A stretch of 48,906 bases of DNA from Nostoc desertorum CM1-VF14 (GTDB lineage Bacteria > Cyanobacteriota > Cyanobacteriia > Cyanobacteriales > Nostocaceae). Of this stretch, positions 34,123 to 42,057 are shown piece after piece. The DNA is taken from the NCBI GenBank assembly GCA_019359245.1, contig JAHHHR010000056.1:1-48906 (forward strand), read 5' to 3'. Each line of letters begins with the position of its first letter. The first letter of the stretch is position 1. The position numbers were made by a program, and so were the translations under genes. The notes under the pieces were generated by a model. That model made no database searches and was not told where the DNA came from. It worked only from the letters and a program-made list of their open reading frames with translations.

Positions 34123-36783
34123 ATGAAACCCAAGATTCATAAAAACAATCAGTGGCAACGGATATATGACGGATTTAATATATGGTTGATTCATCCCTTT
34201 AAAATCCATAAGTTGCCTGTTTTCATTCTCTTGGTTCTAGTGACAGCTTTTTTGTGCGTTATTACTTTTCCTGTTGCTGCAACTATAAAGACACAAAATA
34301 TCGCAACTCTTGGAATATCAATTCAAAATCCTCCTACACAAACACAAGACCTGCTGCAACAGAGTAAATTGCTGTATGAGGCAGGACAATTTGCAGAAGC
34401 GGCTAAAGTTTTGCAACAAGCAGTTAAAAGTTTTGGCAACCAAGGCAATGAATTGCAGCAAGCTGTAGCATTAAGTAATTTGGCGTTGGCATATCAAAAA
34501 CTGGGTAATTTACCACCAGCACAACAGGCAATTACAGATAGCTTGAAGTTGCTCGAAAAATCTTCTAATTCCCAAAATCTTCAGGTTTTGGCTCCAATTT
34601 TAGATATTCAAGGTAGTATTCAACTAGACTTGGGACAAGCCCAACAGGCACTTAACACCTGGCAACGTGCGGAAGCCAGCTATAAGCAATTAGGCGATCA
34701 AAATGGCATTATCCGCGATCGCATTAATCAAGCACAAGCATGGCAAGTTTTGGGATTTTACCGTCGGGGTTTAACAATCTTGACTCAATTGCAGCAGGAG
34801 TTACAATCAAAACCTAATTCAGTCAGTAAAGCAGTAGAATTACGGTCTTTCGGTAATGCTCTGCAATTAGCCGGAGATTTGAATCAATCCCGTCAGGTAT
34901 TACAGCAAAGTTTGTCAATTGCCGAAAAATTGAATTCTACGGAGGATGTCAGCGCGGCTTTATTCAGTTTAGGCAACACGGCACAAGTACAGCAAGATTT
35001 TAAGGGTGCAATACAGTTTTATCAGCAAGCTGCTGCGATCGCTCCTAACTCGATTACCAAAGTTCAGGCTCAAGTTAATCAGTTGAACTTGCTAGTAAAC
35101 ACGGGACAAACAACCGCCGTGCAGACATTATTGCCGCAAATTCAAACTCAACTGGTACAACTACCTGCTTCTGTGACAACTATTTATGCACAGATTAATC
35201 TAGCTCAAAGCTTGATGAAATTCGGGACTACACCCCAAGCGATCGCTCAAATCTGCGCGAGAGCCTTGCAACAAGCTGAAGATTTGGCAGATAAACGAGC
35301 CAAGAGCTTTGCCCTTGGGACTCTAGGCAGCGTATACGAACAAACTAAACAATGGTCAATAGCCCAGAACCTTACCCAACAGGCACTGACCATAGCCCAA
35401 ACAATCAATGCCCCAGATATCGCTTATCGTTGGCATTGGCAATTGGGACGATTGTTGAAACAGCAAGGAAATATACAGACTGCTATTGCTGCCTATGATA
35501 CTGCTGTTAGCGAGTTGCAGACTCTACGCAGAGACTTAGTAACTGTAAATCGAGATGTGCAATTTTCCTTTAAAGAAAGTGTAGAACCTATTTATCGAGA
35601 GTCAGTAGAATTGCTGTTGCAGTCTCAGCAAAGCAATGCCAGCGAAAATACCTTAGACAAAGCTAGACAGAGAATTGAAGCACTGCAACTGGCAGAATTA
35701 GACGACTACTTTCGACAAACTTGCATAGATGCTCAGACTGTAGTTTTAGACAAAGTAGTAGACCAAGATAACCCTACTGCTGCAATTATTTACCCAATTA
35801 TTCTACCGCAACAGTTACAGGTAATCGTCAAAATTCCTAAACAACCCCTCCGTAATTATACAGTTAATAAATCCCAGAGTGAAGTTGAAGCCATTGTCAT
35901 ACAGTTACGCGAGTACCTTGTAGAACCTGACAGAACTGAGGAATTACAGTCGCTATCACAACAAGTCTATGGGTGGTTAATTAAAGAAATTGAGTCGGAT
36001 CTAAAAAATAACGGAGTTAATACTCTCGTATTTGTACTAGATGGTTCATTACGAAATATACCAATGGCAATTTTGTATGATGGTCAGCAATATCTGGTAG
36101 AAAAATACGCTGTAGCCCTCAGCCCAGGACTTCAATTATTTATACCTAAATCCTTGGCACAAGAGCCACTTAAAGTATTAGCTGCTGGCTTAGTACAACC
36201 ACCGCCAGAATTTCAGAAATTTCCACCCTTACTAGGAATCAAGTCTGAGTTCAATTTGATTGAGCAAGCAGGAGTTTCTATCAAGCAACTATTAAATCAG
36301 GAATTTACTAGCAATGCTTTGGAGCAAAATGTTGATACCACTGCCTTTAATGTCATACATTTAGCAACACATGGTCAATTTAGTTCGCGTCCTGAAAATA
36401 CTTTTATACTAGCGGCAGATGGTGCTATTAATGTGACTCAGTTTGATAGTTTACTACGGCATCGGGATGAAACTTCCCCAAAACCTATAGAAATGCTAGT
36501 TTTGAGTGCTTGCCAAACTGCTACTGGTGATAATCGCGCTACTTTAGGTTTGGCAGGGGCATCTGTAAAAGCAGGAGCGCGTAGTACCTTGGCTTCACTA
36601 TGGCATATCAATGATAAATCTACTGCTATCTTAATTGGTGAATTTTATCGTGAGTTAGTTAAAAATAAGGTGACAAAAACTGAAGCCTTGCGTCGTGCCC
36701 AAGTAAAGTTGTTCAAGGATTATCCCAATTACAGTCATCCTGGCTACTGGGCAGCCTATGTATTGGTTGGTAATTGGCTTTGA
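34123..36783 (+). CDS. TPR-CHAT domain protein (caspase-like protease)
   Basis: 886 residues, start after aagggaggaattccg. An N-terminal membrane segment or signal (VFILLVLVTAFLCVITFPVA) is followed by tetratricopeptide repeats (about 75-470: LLQQSKLLYEAGQFAEAAKV; LSNLALAYQKLGNLPPAQQA). The CHAT domain (about 570-886) has NVIHLATHGQF with His750 and VLSACQTATGD with Cys797, the catalytic dyad, then GLAGASVKAGARSTLASLWH and the terminal HPGYWAAYVLVGNW. It directly follows the FHA-type gene (33 bases). In cyanobacteria TPR-CHAT genes regularly accompany TpsA adhesins, which suggests processing or control of the adhesin at the cell envelope (inference). Confidence 0.93.
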   Translation: MKPKIHKNNQWQRIYDGFNIWLIHPFKIHKLPVFILLVLVTAFLCVITFPVAATIKTQNIATLGISIQNPPTQTQDLLQQSKLLYEAGQFAEAAKVLQQAVKSFGNQGNELQQAVALSNLALAYQKLGNLPPAQQAITDSLKLLEKSSNSQNLQVLAPILDIQGSIQLDLGQAQQALNTWQRAEASYKQLGDQNGIIRDRINQAQAWQVLGFYRRGLTILTQLQQELQSKPNSVSKAVELRSFGNALQLAGDLNQSRQVLQQSLSIAEKLNSTEDVSAALFSLGNTAQVQQDFKGAIQFYQQAAAIAPNSITKVQAQVNQLNLLVNTGQTTAVQTLLPQIQTQLVQLPASVTTIYAQINLAQSLMKFGTTPQAIAQICARALQQAEDLADKRAKSFALGTLGSVYEQTKQWSIAQNLTQQALTIAQTINAPDIAYRWHWQLGRLLKQQGNIQTAIAAYDTAVSELQTLRRDLVTVNRDVQFSFKESVEPIYRESVELLLQSQQSNASENTLDKARQRIEALQLAELDDYFRQTCIDAQTVVLDKVVDQDNPTAAIIYPIILPQQLQVIVKIPKQPLRNYTVNKSQSEVEAIVIQLREYLVEPDRTEELQSLSQQVYGWLIKEIESDLKNNGVNTLVFVLDGSLRNIPMAILYDGQQYLVEKYAVALSPGLQLFIPKSLAQEPLKVLAAGLVQPPPEFQKFPPLLGIKSEFNLIEQAGVSIKQLLNQEFTSNALEQNVDTTAFNVIHLATHGQFSSRPENTFILAADGAINVTQFDSLLRHRDETSPKPIEMLVLSACQTATGDNRATLGLAGASVKAGARSTLASLWHINDKSTAILIGEFYRELVKNKVTKTEALRRAQVKLFKDYPNYSHPGYWAAYVLVGNWL

Positions 36784-36836
36784 CAGATTATGTTAGGCAG
36801 GTATTGTCAAATTAAGCTAATCAGCATTTAAGCTGC
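36784..36836 (+). other. 3' untranslated gap of the CHAT gene
   Basis: 53 bases with no structure, between the CHAT stop and the inverted-repeat arm. Confidence 0.3.
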
Positions 36837-37047
36837 AACATAGCTGATTTTAATTATACAGCTATAGGGACAAAAGCTAATTCCTTGCTGCATAAGGATT
36901 TTACAGATTTTTCAAAAAAGTTTCTCTTCTCGGTGCATAAAAACTAAAAGTCGTCGTAAAGAGTGATATGCAGAGAAGTTCATTGAGTAAGTACTACAAA
37001 AAAGGTGCAAATAAGCTGAATTAAAGTTTATTTAATTATCTCTGCAT
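36837..37047 (-). repeat. Right arm of the long inverted repeat flanking the CHAT/adhesin cluster
   Basis: This is the complement of the arm at 22251-22535. The core 36837-36984 aligns with 22389-22535, and atgcagagataatta reappears at 37033-37047 in complement, after a segment that is shorter here. The arm starts 54 bases after the CHAT stop and ends about 95 bases before the double-glycine peptide gene, so outward reading could give that gene a promoter. Confidence 0.85.
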
Positions 37048-37141
37048 AGGGCATTTAATTATTGCCTGATTACTTATTCCTCTATCTGGGGAACAACTTC
37101 TTTTTCCGAAACTTAAGTCAATTTTAATCAAGGAGAAAAAC

Positions 37142-37432
37142 ATGAACGACAATCAGCATGAACAATTGTTCACTGAATTAATCCCTGAAGAAGCAGCTGC
37201 CATCAATGGCGGTTGGGGCATTAAGAGCATTGGCGACATCGTTGACAATGCCGTAGACACAGCTACTGACGTAGTGGAAGATGCTGGTAGCGCTGCTGCG
37301 GCAGTTGTCGGAGGCGCTGTTGGTGCTGGTGTTGGTGCTATTGGTGGTGCCTTAGGTTTGGACACTGACATCTTCAGGGGAGCCAAGAGTGGAGCCAAGG
37401 CTGGATCTAAACTTGCGCGATATCTACTCTAA
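37142..37432 (+). CDS. Bacteriocin-like peptide precursor with double-glycine leader
   Basis: 96 residues, with an excellent ribosome site (aaggag, 7 bases). The leader MNDNQHEQLFTELIPEEAAA ends in INGG (residues 21-24), with the hydrophobic/acidic pattern (LF-EL-EEAA) and GG end of C39-peptidase/ABC-exporter substrates. The mature 72 residues contain a glycine/alanine-rich hydrophobic stretch with GxxxG motifs (VVGGAVGAGVGAIGGALGLD, 56-75 approx.) and a basic end (AKSGAKAGSKLARYLL). No cysteine is present, so no lanthipeptide-type modification is expected. This resembles class II microcins and Nostoc bacteriocin-like precursors. No exporter or immunity gene is in the window. It might instead be an exported structural peptide. 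Confidence 0.75.
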   Translation: MNDNQHEQLFTELIPEEAAAINGGWGIKSIGDIVDNAVDTATDVVEDAGSAAAAVVGGAVGAGVGAIGGALGLDTDIFRGAKSGAKAGSKLARYLL

Positions 37433-37542
37433 TTTAAGTCAGGATGCTGGGCTGTTTCATTCCCTACAAAGCTTAAAAACCAAGCGTTATAGCAATTTAA
37501 AATTGATGATTTTGCTATTTGCGCGGTGAGAGACAATTACAC

Positions 37543-37997
37543 GGCTGAGTGGGGAAATAACTATCAGCAGTCCAGATACTGACCCTTAATTCAACTACCC
37601 TCTAACCTTGTGGATGCATCCCAACAAATTCCCTCTGGTTGCACACCCAGAGGAAGACAAAACGCTAGTCGCTTTATCGCCACAGGACGCGGTGGATTAC
37701 CCTAAAGCCCTAACAAACCGTTGTGTAAGCAGTGATTACTAGTTGGGTAGATTTGCCCGCACAATCAACACACAGTCACAGATAAATTATCCACTGCAAC
37801 TATGGCTAAATCTAGCGATCGGATTATGGAGGCTCAAGGATGGATTGTCAATGCTAAGGGTGATGTTGTTCTTGTGGCTCAATCTGAGCAAAGTTCTTCT
37901 ATTCCCTCTGCCATGTCCTGTAGTCCATAATTCATTACCCCAATTGGGTAGGAATTCCTATGAAATCCAAGAGTCATAAAAACAATCAGTGGCAACG
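37543..37997 (+). pseudogene. Decayed duplicate of the FHA-type gene end and the CHAT gene start
   Basis: This region matches 33686-34170. In broken frames one reads ASQQIPSGCTPRGRQNASRF, then FIATGRGGLP, and further on MEAQGWIVNAKG and SIPSAMSCSP, the end of the cyanobacterial FHA-type protein. Stop codons and small indels interrupt it. After the remnant stop (about 37930) even the spacer and the first 13 codons of the CHAT gene are copied (MKSKSHKNNQWQR against MKPKIHKNNQWQR). The copy then passes into the DM9-repeat gene. A second adhesin-CHAT pair probably once stood here. Confidence 0.85.
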
Positions 37998-38019
37998 AAT
38001 GCTCAGTGAGGATAAAAGG

Positions 38020-38568
38020 ATGAACACTAACTTTACAAAAGTAAGTTTGCTGAAATTCAGTCGGATCGCTACACTTCTAGCAACTGGAATAGCAGTTTCT
38101 ATAGCAGTACCTGTATTGGCAAGTGTTTCATGGGTAGATTACGAAAAGAAAAAAACCAATAACTATATCCCTACTAATGCTGTTGTTGGTGGCAGTCAAA
38201 ATGGAAAGAAACTGTATGTTTGCCAAGCGATACATGATCAAGAGTATATACCTGGAAAGTTAACTGAGGCTCATAATTGCTTCATTCCGGGGGGGAATAA
38301 AGAATATCGCTACACCAAGTATCGTGTACTAACGGGAAACAACTGGAGCTGGAGAAATACTGGGGGAGAATTGCCATCTTCTAGAGATAGAGTTTGGGGC
38401 GGCAATCAAGATAATGGTGGAAACACATTATATGTTTGCAGAGCCAAGTACAAAGGTGAGTATATACCTGGAAAATACTATGAGCCGACTAAAACCTGCT
38501 ACGTTCCATTTGGAGGAGCAGAATACCGATTTACAGACAAAAATTTCGAGTTTTTGATGGCAAACTAA
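38020..38568 (+). CDS. Secreted DM9-repeat (DUF3421) protein
   Basis: 182 residues from ATG 38020, with gaggataaaagg upstream; the frame also extends back to ATG 37960 through 13 codons copied from the CHAT gene, so a chimeric longer protein is possible. A signal peptide (IATLLATGIAVSIAVPVLAS) is followed by two DM9 units: residues about 60-105 (KLYVCQAIHDQEYIPGKLTE, then HNCFIPGGNKEYRYTKYRVL) and about 130-175 (TLYVCRAKYKGEYIPGKYYE, then CYVPFGGAEYRFTDKNFEFL). DM9/DUF3421 domains bind carbohydrate in some animal proteins. A secreted lectin-like role is inference. Each unit has paired cysteines. Confidence 0.8.
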   Translation: MNTNFTKVSLLKFSRIATLLATGIAVSIAVPVLASVSWVDYEKKKTNNYIPTNAVVGGSQNGKKLYVCQAIHDQEYIPGKLTEAHNCFIPGGNKEYRYTKYRVLTGNNWSWRNTGGELPSSRDRVWGGNQDNGGNTLYVCRAKYKGEYIPGKYYEPTKTCYVPFGGAEYRFTDKNFEFLMAN

Positions 38569-38671
38569 ACTCAATAGACTGACAACTTCTGAGATACTTT
38601 TGGCGGTCATAGCCATTGCTGAAAAATAGTAGTTATCGAAAATGCTAATCATTCATAAGGAGTAGAAAATA

Positions 38672-39250
38672 ATGAGGCTTTCTTACACAATAATTGGAAT
38701 ATTAATAGTACTTTCTTCTCCCGTAGTAACCTTTGCTCAAGATTTCTCTTTTCAAAATATCAATCCACCTGAACCTTTTACTAATTATGTTGAAAGTTAT
38801 AAAACAAAATTTGAAGATCTGACAAAAAAATACACAACTTCACCTATCACACCCGCTGTTCTCATACAATTTAGCAATGATTTAAGTCAACTTGAAGATG
38901 AATTTAGGCAAGAGCGTCGTGAAGATTACGAAACCTTTCGCAAAGTAACGACATTAGGACAAAGTTGTACTAATGGCACTCCTGGAAAAAGAAAAGTATG
39001 TCCTGCGCCAACAATAACTTGCCCTGGTGATTTTGAATTGGTATCACAAGAAACCTACATAACAGGAGGTGGTGCCGCGGAGCTTGGTAGATCTAATACA
39101 GAGCTATCGTGGGAAGTTGTCAAAACAGGAAAAGGAAGAAATGAGGGAACTGCTGTAGTAAGCTGTAAGTATTCAGATGTCTTTATCAGTAATACAGTAG
39201 CCAATGAAATCACAGAAATTAAAAAACTTGCAGGTTTTGGGGATAGTTGA
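38672..39250 (+). CDS. Secreted hypothetical protein, 192 residues
   Basis: ATG 38672 follows aaggagtagaaaata. The signal peptide is MRLSYTIIGILIVLSSPVVT with cleavage after FAQ or TFA. The mature protein has a charged coiled-coil-like helix (LSQLEDEFRQERREDYETFR) and four cysteines (SCTNG, VCPAP, TCPG, SCKYS) in a beta-rich C-terminal part. I do not recognise the family. It is the last of three small secreted-protein genes behind the cluster. Confidence 0.7.
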   Translation: MRLSYTIIGILIVLSSPVVTFAQDFSFQNINPPEPFTNYVESYKTKFEDLTKKYTTSPITPAVLIQFSNDLSQLEDEFRQERREDYETFRKVTTLGQSCTNGTPGKRKVCPAPTITCPGDFELVSQETYITGGGAAELGRSNTELSWEVVKTGKGRNEGTAVVSCKYSDVFISNTVANEITEIKKLAGFGDS

Positions 39251-39523
39251 AAAGCAGACATTTCTTATCCATAAGAGATTGAGGTAAATGCACATTTGTC
39301 AAAACGGTGCAGAAAGAGGAGATAAATGACCTTACAACTTTAGAAAAGCGCGGTAAATTCTCCTAATTTGGATACTTAATTAAAGTTTACAACAACAAGC
39401 GTGATCTACATATAGTTGTCGTTTATTTGGTTATAGGAAGATAGCGTATTCCTTGGAAGCCAACAATATCGTAGAGGAAAGAATTTAAACTTGACTTCAC
39501 CTATTATTGGTTAATCTCTAATA

Positions 39524-39572
39524 GAAAGTATGAGCTAATACGCTTACAACAAGTTAGTTCATACTTTTTTGT
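39524..39572. terminator. Strong hairpin with T run (probable terminator)
   Basis: gaaagtatgagctaa pairs with ttagttcatactttttt over 14 bases with one G-T pair; the loop is about 15 bases and a T run follows. It lies 270 bases after the secreted-protein gene and 55 bases beyond the end of the minus-strand gene at 39627, so it may terminate from both sides. The rest of 39251-39626 is empty. Confidence 0.65.
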
Positions 39573-39626
39573 TTTTGTTCTAATTTATCTATTTTCATGG
39601 TTAATTTTGAAAAACTATCTTTACAA

Positions 39627-39848
39627 TTATCCCGTCCGCGTTTGAACATTATTGTCTAAAGCTTTATCGAGTTTAGAATTCGCATTCTCCAAATCCTGAG
39701 ATATTTCTAGAGTAGCTTTATTGATTTTTACTTGCCCAGACTTCACAACTAAAACTTGTTCGCCGTTTTTGTACGCGATCGCCCAATCTCGTCGCTCAGG
39801 ATGGATGTTTGAGTAGTTTCTCCGACACACTACCTTTGATTTTGCCAC
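39627..39848 (-). CDS. Small hypothetical protein, 73 residues
   Basis: GTG start at 39848, without a good ribosome site. The sequence NYSNIHPERRDWAIAYKNGE followed by QVLVVKSGQVKI looks like a folded beta segment, and the C-terminal 35 residues are polar and helical (LEISQDLENANSKLDKALDN). I recall similar short proteins in Nostocales but no function. It might be a remnant of a longer gene. Confidence 0.4.
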   Translation of the reverse strand: MAKSKVVCRRNYSNIHPERRDWAIAYKNGEQVLVVKSGQVKINKATLEISQDLENANSKLDKALDNNVQTRTG

Positions 39849-39907
39849 TTTTCAAATGTACGGATCTTTTTCAGAAATCAAATACTAGTCCTATATAATT
39901 CGTTCGC

Positions 39908-39963
39908 TATGTAATACTCTTCAGCTAGAGTTTTGTACTTTATGCAAAAAGAGCGAAAAACTA
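39908..39963 (+). repeat. Dispersed direct repeat, copy 1
   Basis: The 56 bases from tatgtaatactcttcagc to gagcgaaaaactat recur with about ten changes at 44680-44735 in the same direction. The two copies bracket the RHH-dinB-photolyase-WD40 segment. Confidence 0.6.
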
Positions 39964-40098
39964 TCCAGAAGAGACAAACTTTCGGCAAAATGTTTCTGAT
40001 TTTAGCACTAATTCGGGCTTTTGAGCTTTATTGTCGAGCCTATTTTTAATATCTAACTAATAATTTGGCATAACAGCTACTGAAGAACCAAAATTATT

Positions 40099-40142
40099 AA
40101 ACCTTAAGCAAGCTAGAAAATTTTCTAGCTTGCTTAAGGTTT
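40099..40142. repeat. Perfect 44-bp palindrome
   Basis: The 22 bases 40099-40120 are exactly complementary to 40121-40142 with no spacer (aaaccttaagcaagc...gcttgcttaaggttt). It can form a long hairpin or cruciform. There is no T run behind it and no close gene, so terminator function is not obvious. Confidence 0.85.
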
Positions 40143-40554
40143 CGTTAAATTACAGAGTTAAATATAGTGCTTGAATGAAAGTCTATATCCAGAGTAGTTA
40201 GTCAATTTCATCTTTGGGTAAAGAGCAAATGAATATTAGATGCAATTGTATGAAGATAATGTTTACTAAATTAAATTGGCAATAATTGCTGATTATACCC
40301 TCTTGCAATGCTCACTCAAATTGCGCTTTGCTTAACAATATTTACAAAAATACAAGCTCCTTTCAAATGTTCTAAAGTTCATATAAATGATTTATCAGTG
40401 AAGTTTTGGGCTACAAGTAAATACTCTGGGGAGGGATGTGCTAAAAATAGTTTTACGGCAAGTATGCTGTGGTTAACATCTATATATTTGTTAAGTATTG
40501 CACAAGGCATTTAAAGTCTAGATAATTCATTAAATTTGGTTAATATAGCAAGTC

Positions 40555-40758
40555 ATGAACAAAAAATGGGCTGTCAAACGAATAACAATAAATCTTGCAT
40601 CTGCTGAAAGCGAAAAACTTGAAAAATATTGTGCAAGTACAGGTAGACCTTCAACTGATGTGATTCGAGAGTTAATTCGCTCCCTGACAACAACTGAGTT
40701 GTCACCGTCTGAACAGATTACACCTACCCTAAAATATGATGTTCCCATTCTGAAATAA
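40555..40758 (+). CDS. Ribbon-helix-helix (CopG-like) small DNA-binding protein
   Basis: 67 residues. KRITINLASAESEKLEKYCA followed by STGRPSTDVIRELIRSLT is the strand-helix-helix pattern of the CopG/Arc family (about residues 8-46), which dimerises and binds DNA through the beta ribbon. The tail is short. Upstream aatatagcaag resembles a -10-like element also seen in the island operator. The 3' end overlaps that of the convergent dinB pseudogene by 30 bases. No toxin gene is adjacent, so an antitoxin role is unsupported. Confidence 0.65.
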   Translation: MNKKWAVKRITINLASAESEKLEKYCASTGRPSTDVIRELIRSLTTTELSPSEQITPTLKYDVPILK

Positions 40759-41821
40759 TGGCAGTTGAATCACTTGGGTTTGTTTGGCGTTATCAAGGTT
40801 AGACAGGGAAATGCCAAGCAACCTAATACTGCGATTCTCCAGTTCAATTGATAAAAACAGTGTTTTGGCTATCTCAAAAATCGTAGATAGTTCACTGATG
40901 GGAGCAAGCATTGTCTTACTGCGGGTTAACTGCTGATAGTCAGAGAACTTGACTTTTAACGTTAATGTGCGGCCTCGCGTTTCATGCTGCTCCAACCGTT
41001 GCTCGACAATTTGGGCAATCTGTTCGAGTTCTTGTAACATCTGGCTGATATCACTTAAGTTTTGTGCAAATGAGGTTTCTGCACCGATGGACTTACGAAC
41101 TCGATTTGCTTCAACTGGGCGGTCATCTTCTGCTCTGGCAATCTTGTAGTAATAATGACCTGCTTTACCAAAGTAGTGTGTTAGCTCAGTCAGTGATCGC
41201 TCCTTTAAGTCTACGCCAGTATGAATGCCGAGTGAGTGCATTTTCGCCGCCGTCACCTCTCCAATCCCGTGAAACTTTTCAATCGGCAGCTGTTCTACAA
41301 AGGCGATCGCTTCCTCCGGTAAAATCACCGTTAGTCCATTGGGTTTATTTTGACCTGATGCCATTTTTGCAAGAAACTTGTTAATTGACACGCCTGCGGT
41401 TGCTGTCAACTGAGTTTCCTGGAAAATTGCAGTTTTGATGTGTCTTGCGATAGTAGAAGCGTAGGTAATATTTTGCTTGTTCTCAGTAACGTCCAAATAT
41501 GCTTCATCTAGTGCAACTCCTTCCACTAAATCAGTATAGCGTTTGAATATGGCGTGGATTGAAGTGGAAATCTCTCGGTAAACGTCGAATCTCGGTCTGA
41601 CAAAGATAAGTGCGGGACATTTAGCGATCGCTGTTACTGACGGCATCGCGGAGCGAATCCCAAACTTACGAGCTTCATAACTGGCGGCTGCAACTACACC
41701 TCGCTGATTCGGGCTACCACCGACTACTAACGGTTTGCTGGGCGTAGCTAGGGTTGTCCCTCTGCTCTACCGATGCGTAAACGGCACCCATGTCTACGTG
41801 AACTATTTTTCTCGTCTGCAT
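40729..41821 (-). pseudogene. dinB: DNA polymerase IV (dinB), frameshifted near the N-terminus
   Basis: ATG 41821 starts MQTRKIVHVDMGAVYASVEQ (DMDAFYASVEQ in most DinB), which keeps the first metal-binding Asp but has Gly and Val at normally conserved sites. At about 41743 the frame shifts by one: the next part reads PSKPLVVGGSPNQRGVVAAA, then SYEARKFGIRSAMPS. The remaining 305 codons are intact, with EGVALDEAYLDVTE carrying the catalytic Asp-Glu, SINKFLAKMASGQNKP and a little-finger domain ending in LPLF. Translesion polymerase; probably inactive unless the shift is a sequencing error. It is divergent from the photolyase gene. Confidence 0.85.
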
Positions 41822-42057
41822 TGTTGTTGAAGTATTACCATTTCTACCAAGCGGCGAGAACGACTATTCTCTGGTAAATTTGTGATTCAATCTGGATATT
41901 TGAGAAATTTCTCATCATAATAGTACATTAGCACTAGCGCTTTTAGGCTTTCATAAGCTTTTTCATTGAGAAAGTTTTTGTAACAATGACGTTACACTTG
42001 ATTGAATAGAATTTTGTCGTCACGTTGCCAACGCACGGTATTAGAGGGAGCAAGGGC
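41822..42057. promoter_or_regulatory. Divergent promoter region of dinB remnant and photolyase
   Basis: 236 non-coding bases separate two DNA-repair genes on opposite strands. The stretch from 41881 to 41990 is AT-rich; ttgagaaagtttttgtaacaatgacg may contain the photolyase promoter. I see no clear SOS box. Confidence 0.3.

Larger units (their letters stand above)
39849..40554. other. 700-base AT-rich intergenic region with repeats
   Basis: No convincing gene. It contains one copy of a 56-base dispersed repeat (39908-39963) and the perfect 44-bp palindrome (40099-40142), described separately. A 68-codon frame at 40308 has no ribosome site and low-quality composition. Confidence 0.45.

Noticed and set aside
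37153..37398. 81-codon minus-strand frame rich in Ala/Pro/Ser
   Set aside because: It is the antisense shadow of the Gly/Ala-rich peptide gene, which has a strong ribosome site.
37743..37979. 78-codon plus-strand frame
   Set aside because: It is an off-frame reading of the decayed adhesin-end duplicate.
40308..40514. 68-codon plus-strand frame
   Set aside because: No ribosome site, no recognisable pattern, and it lies in AT-rich repeat-bearing DNA.
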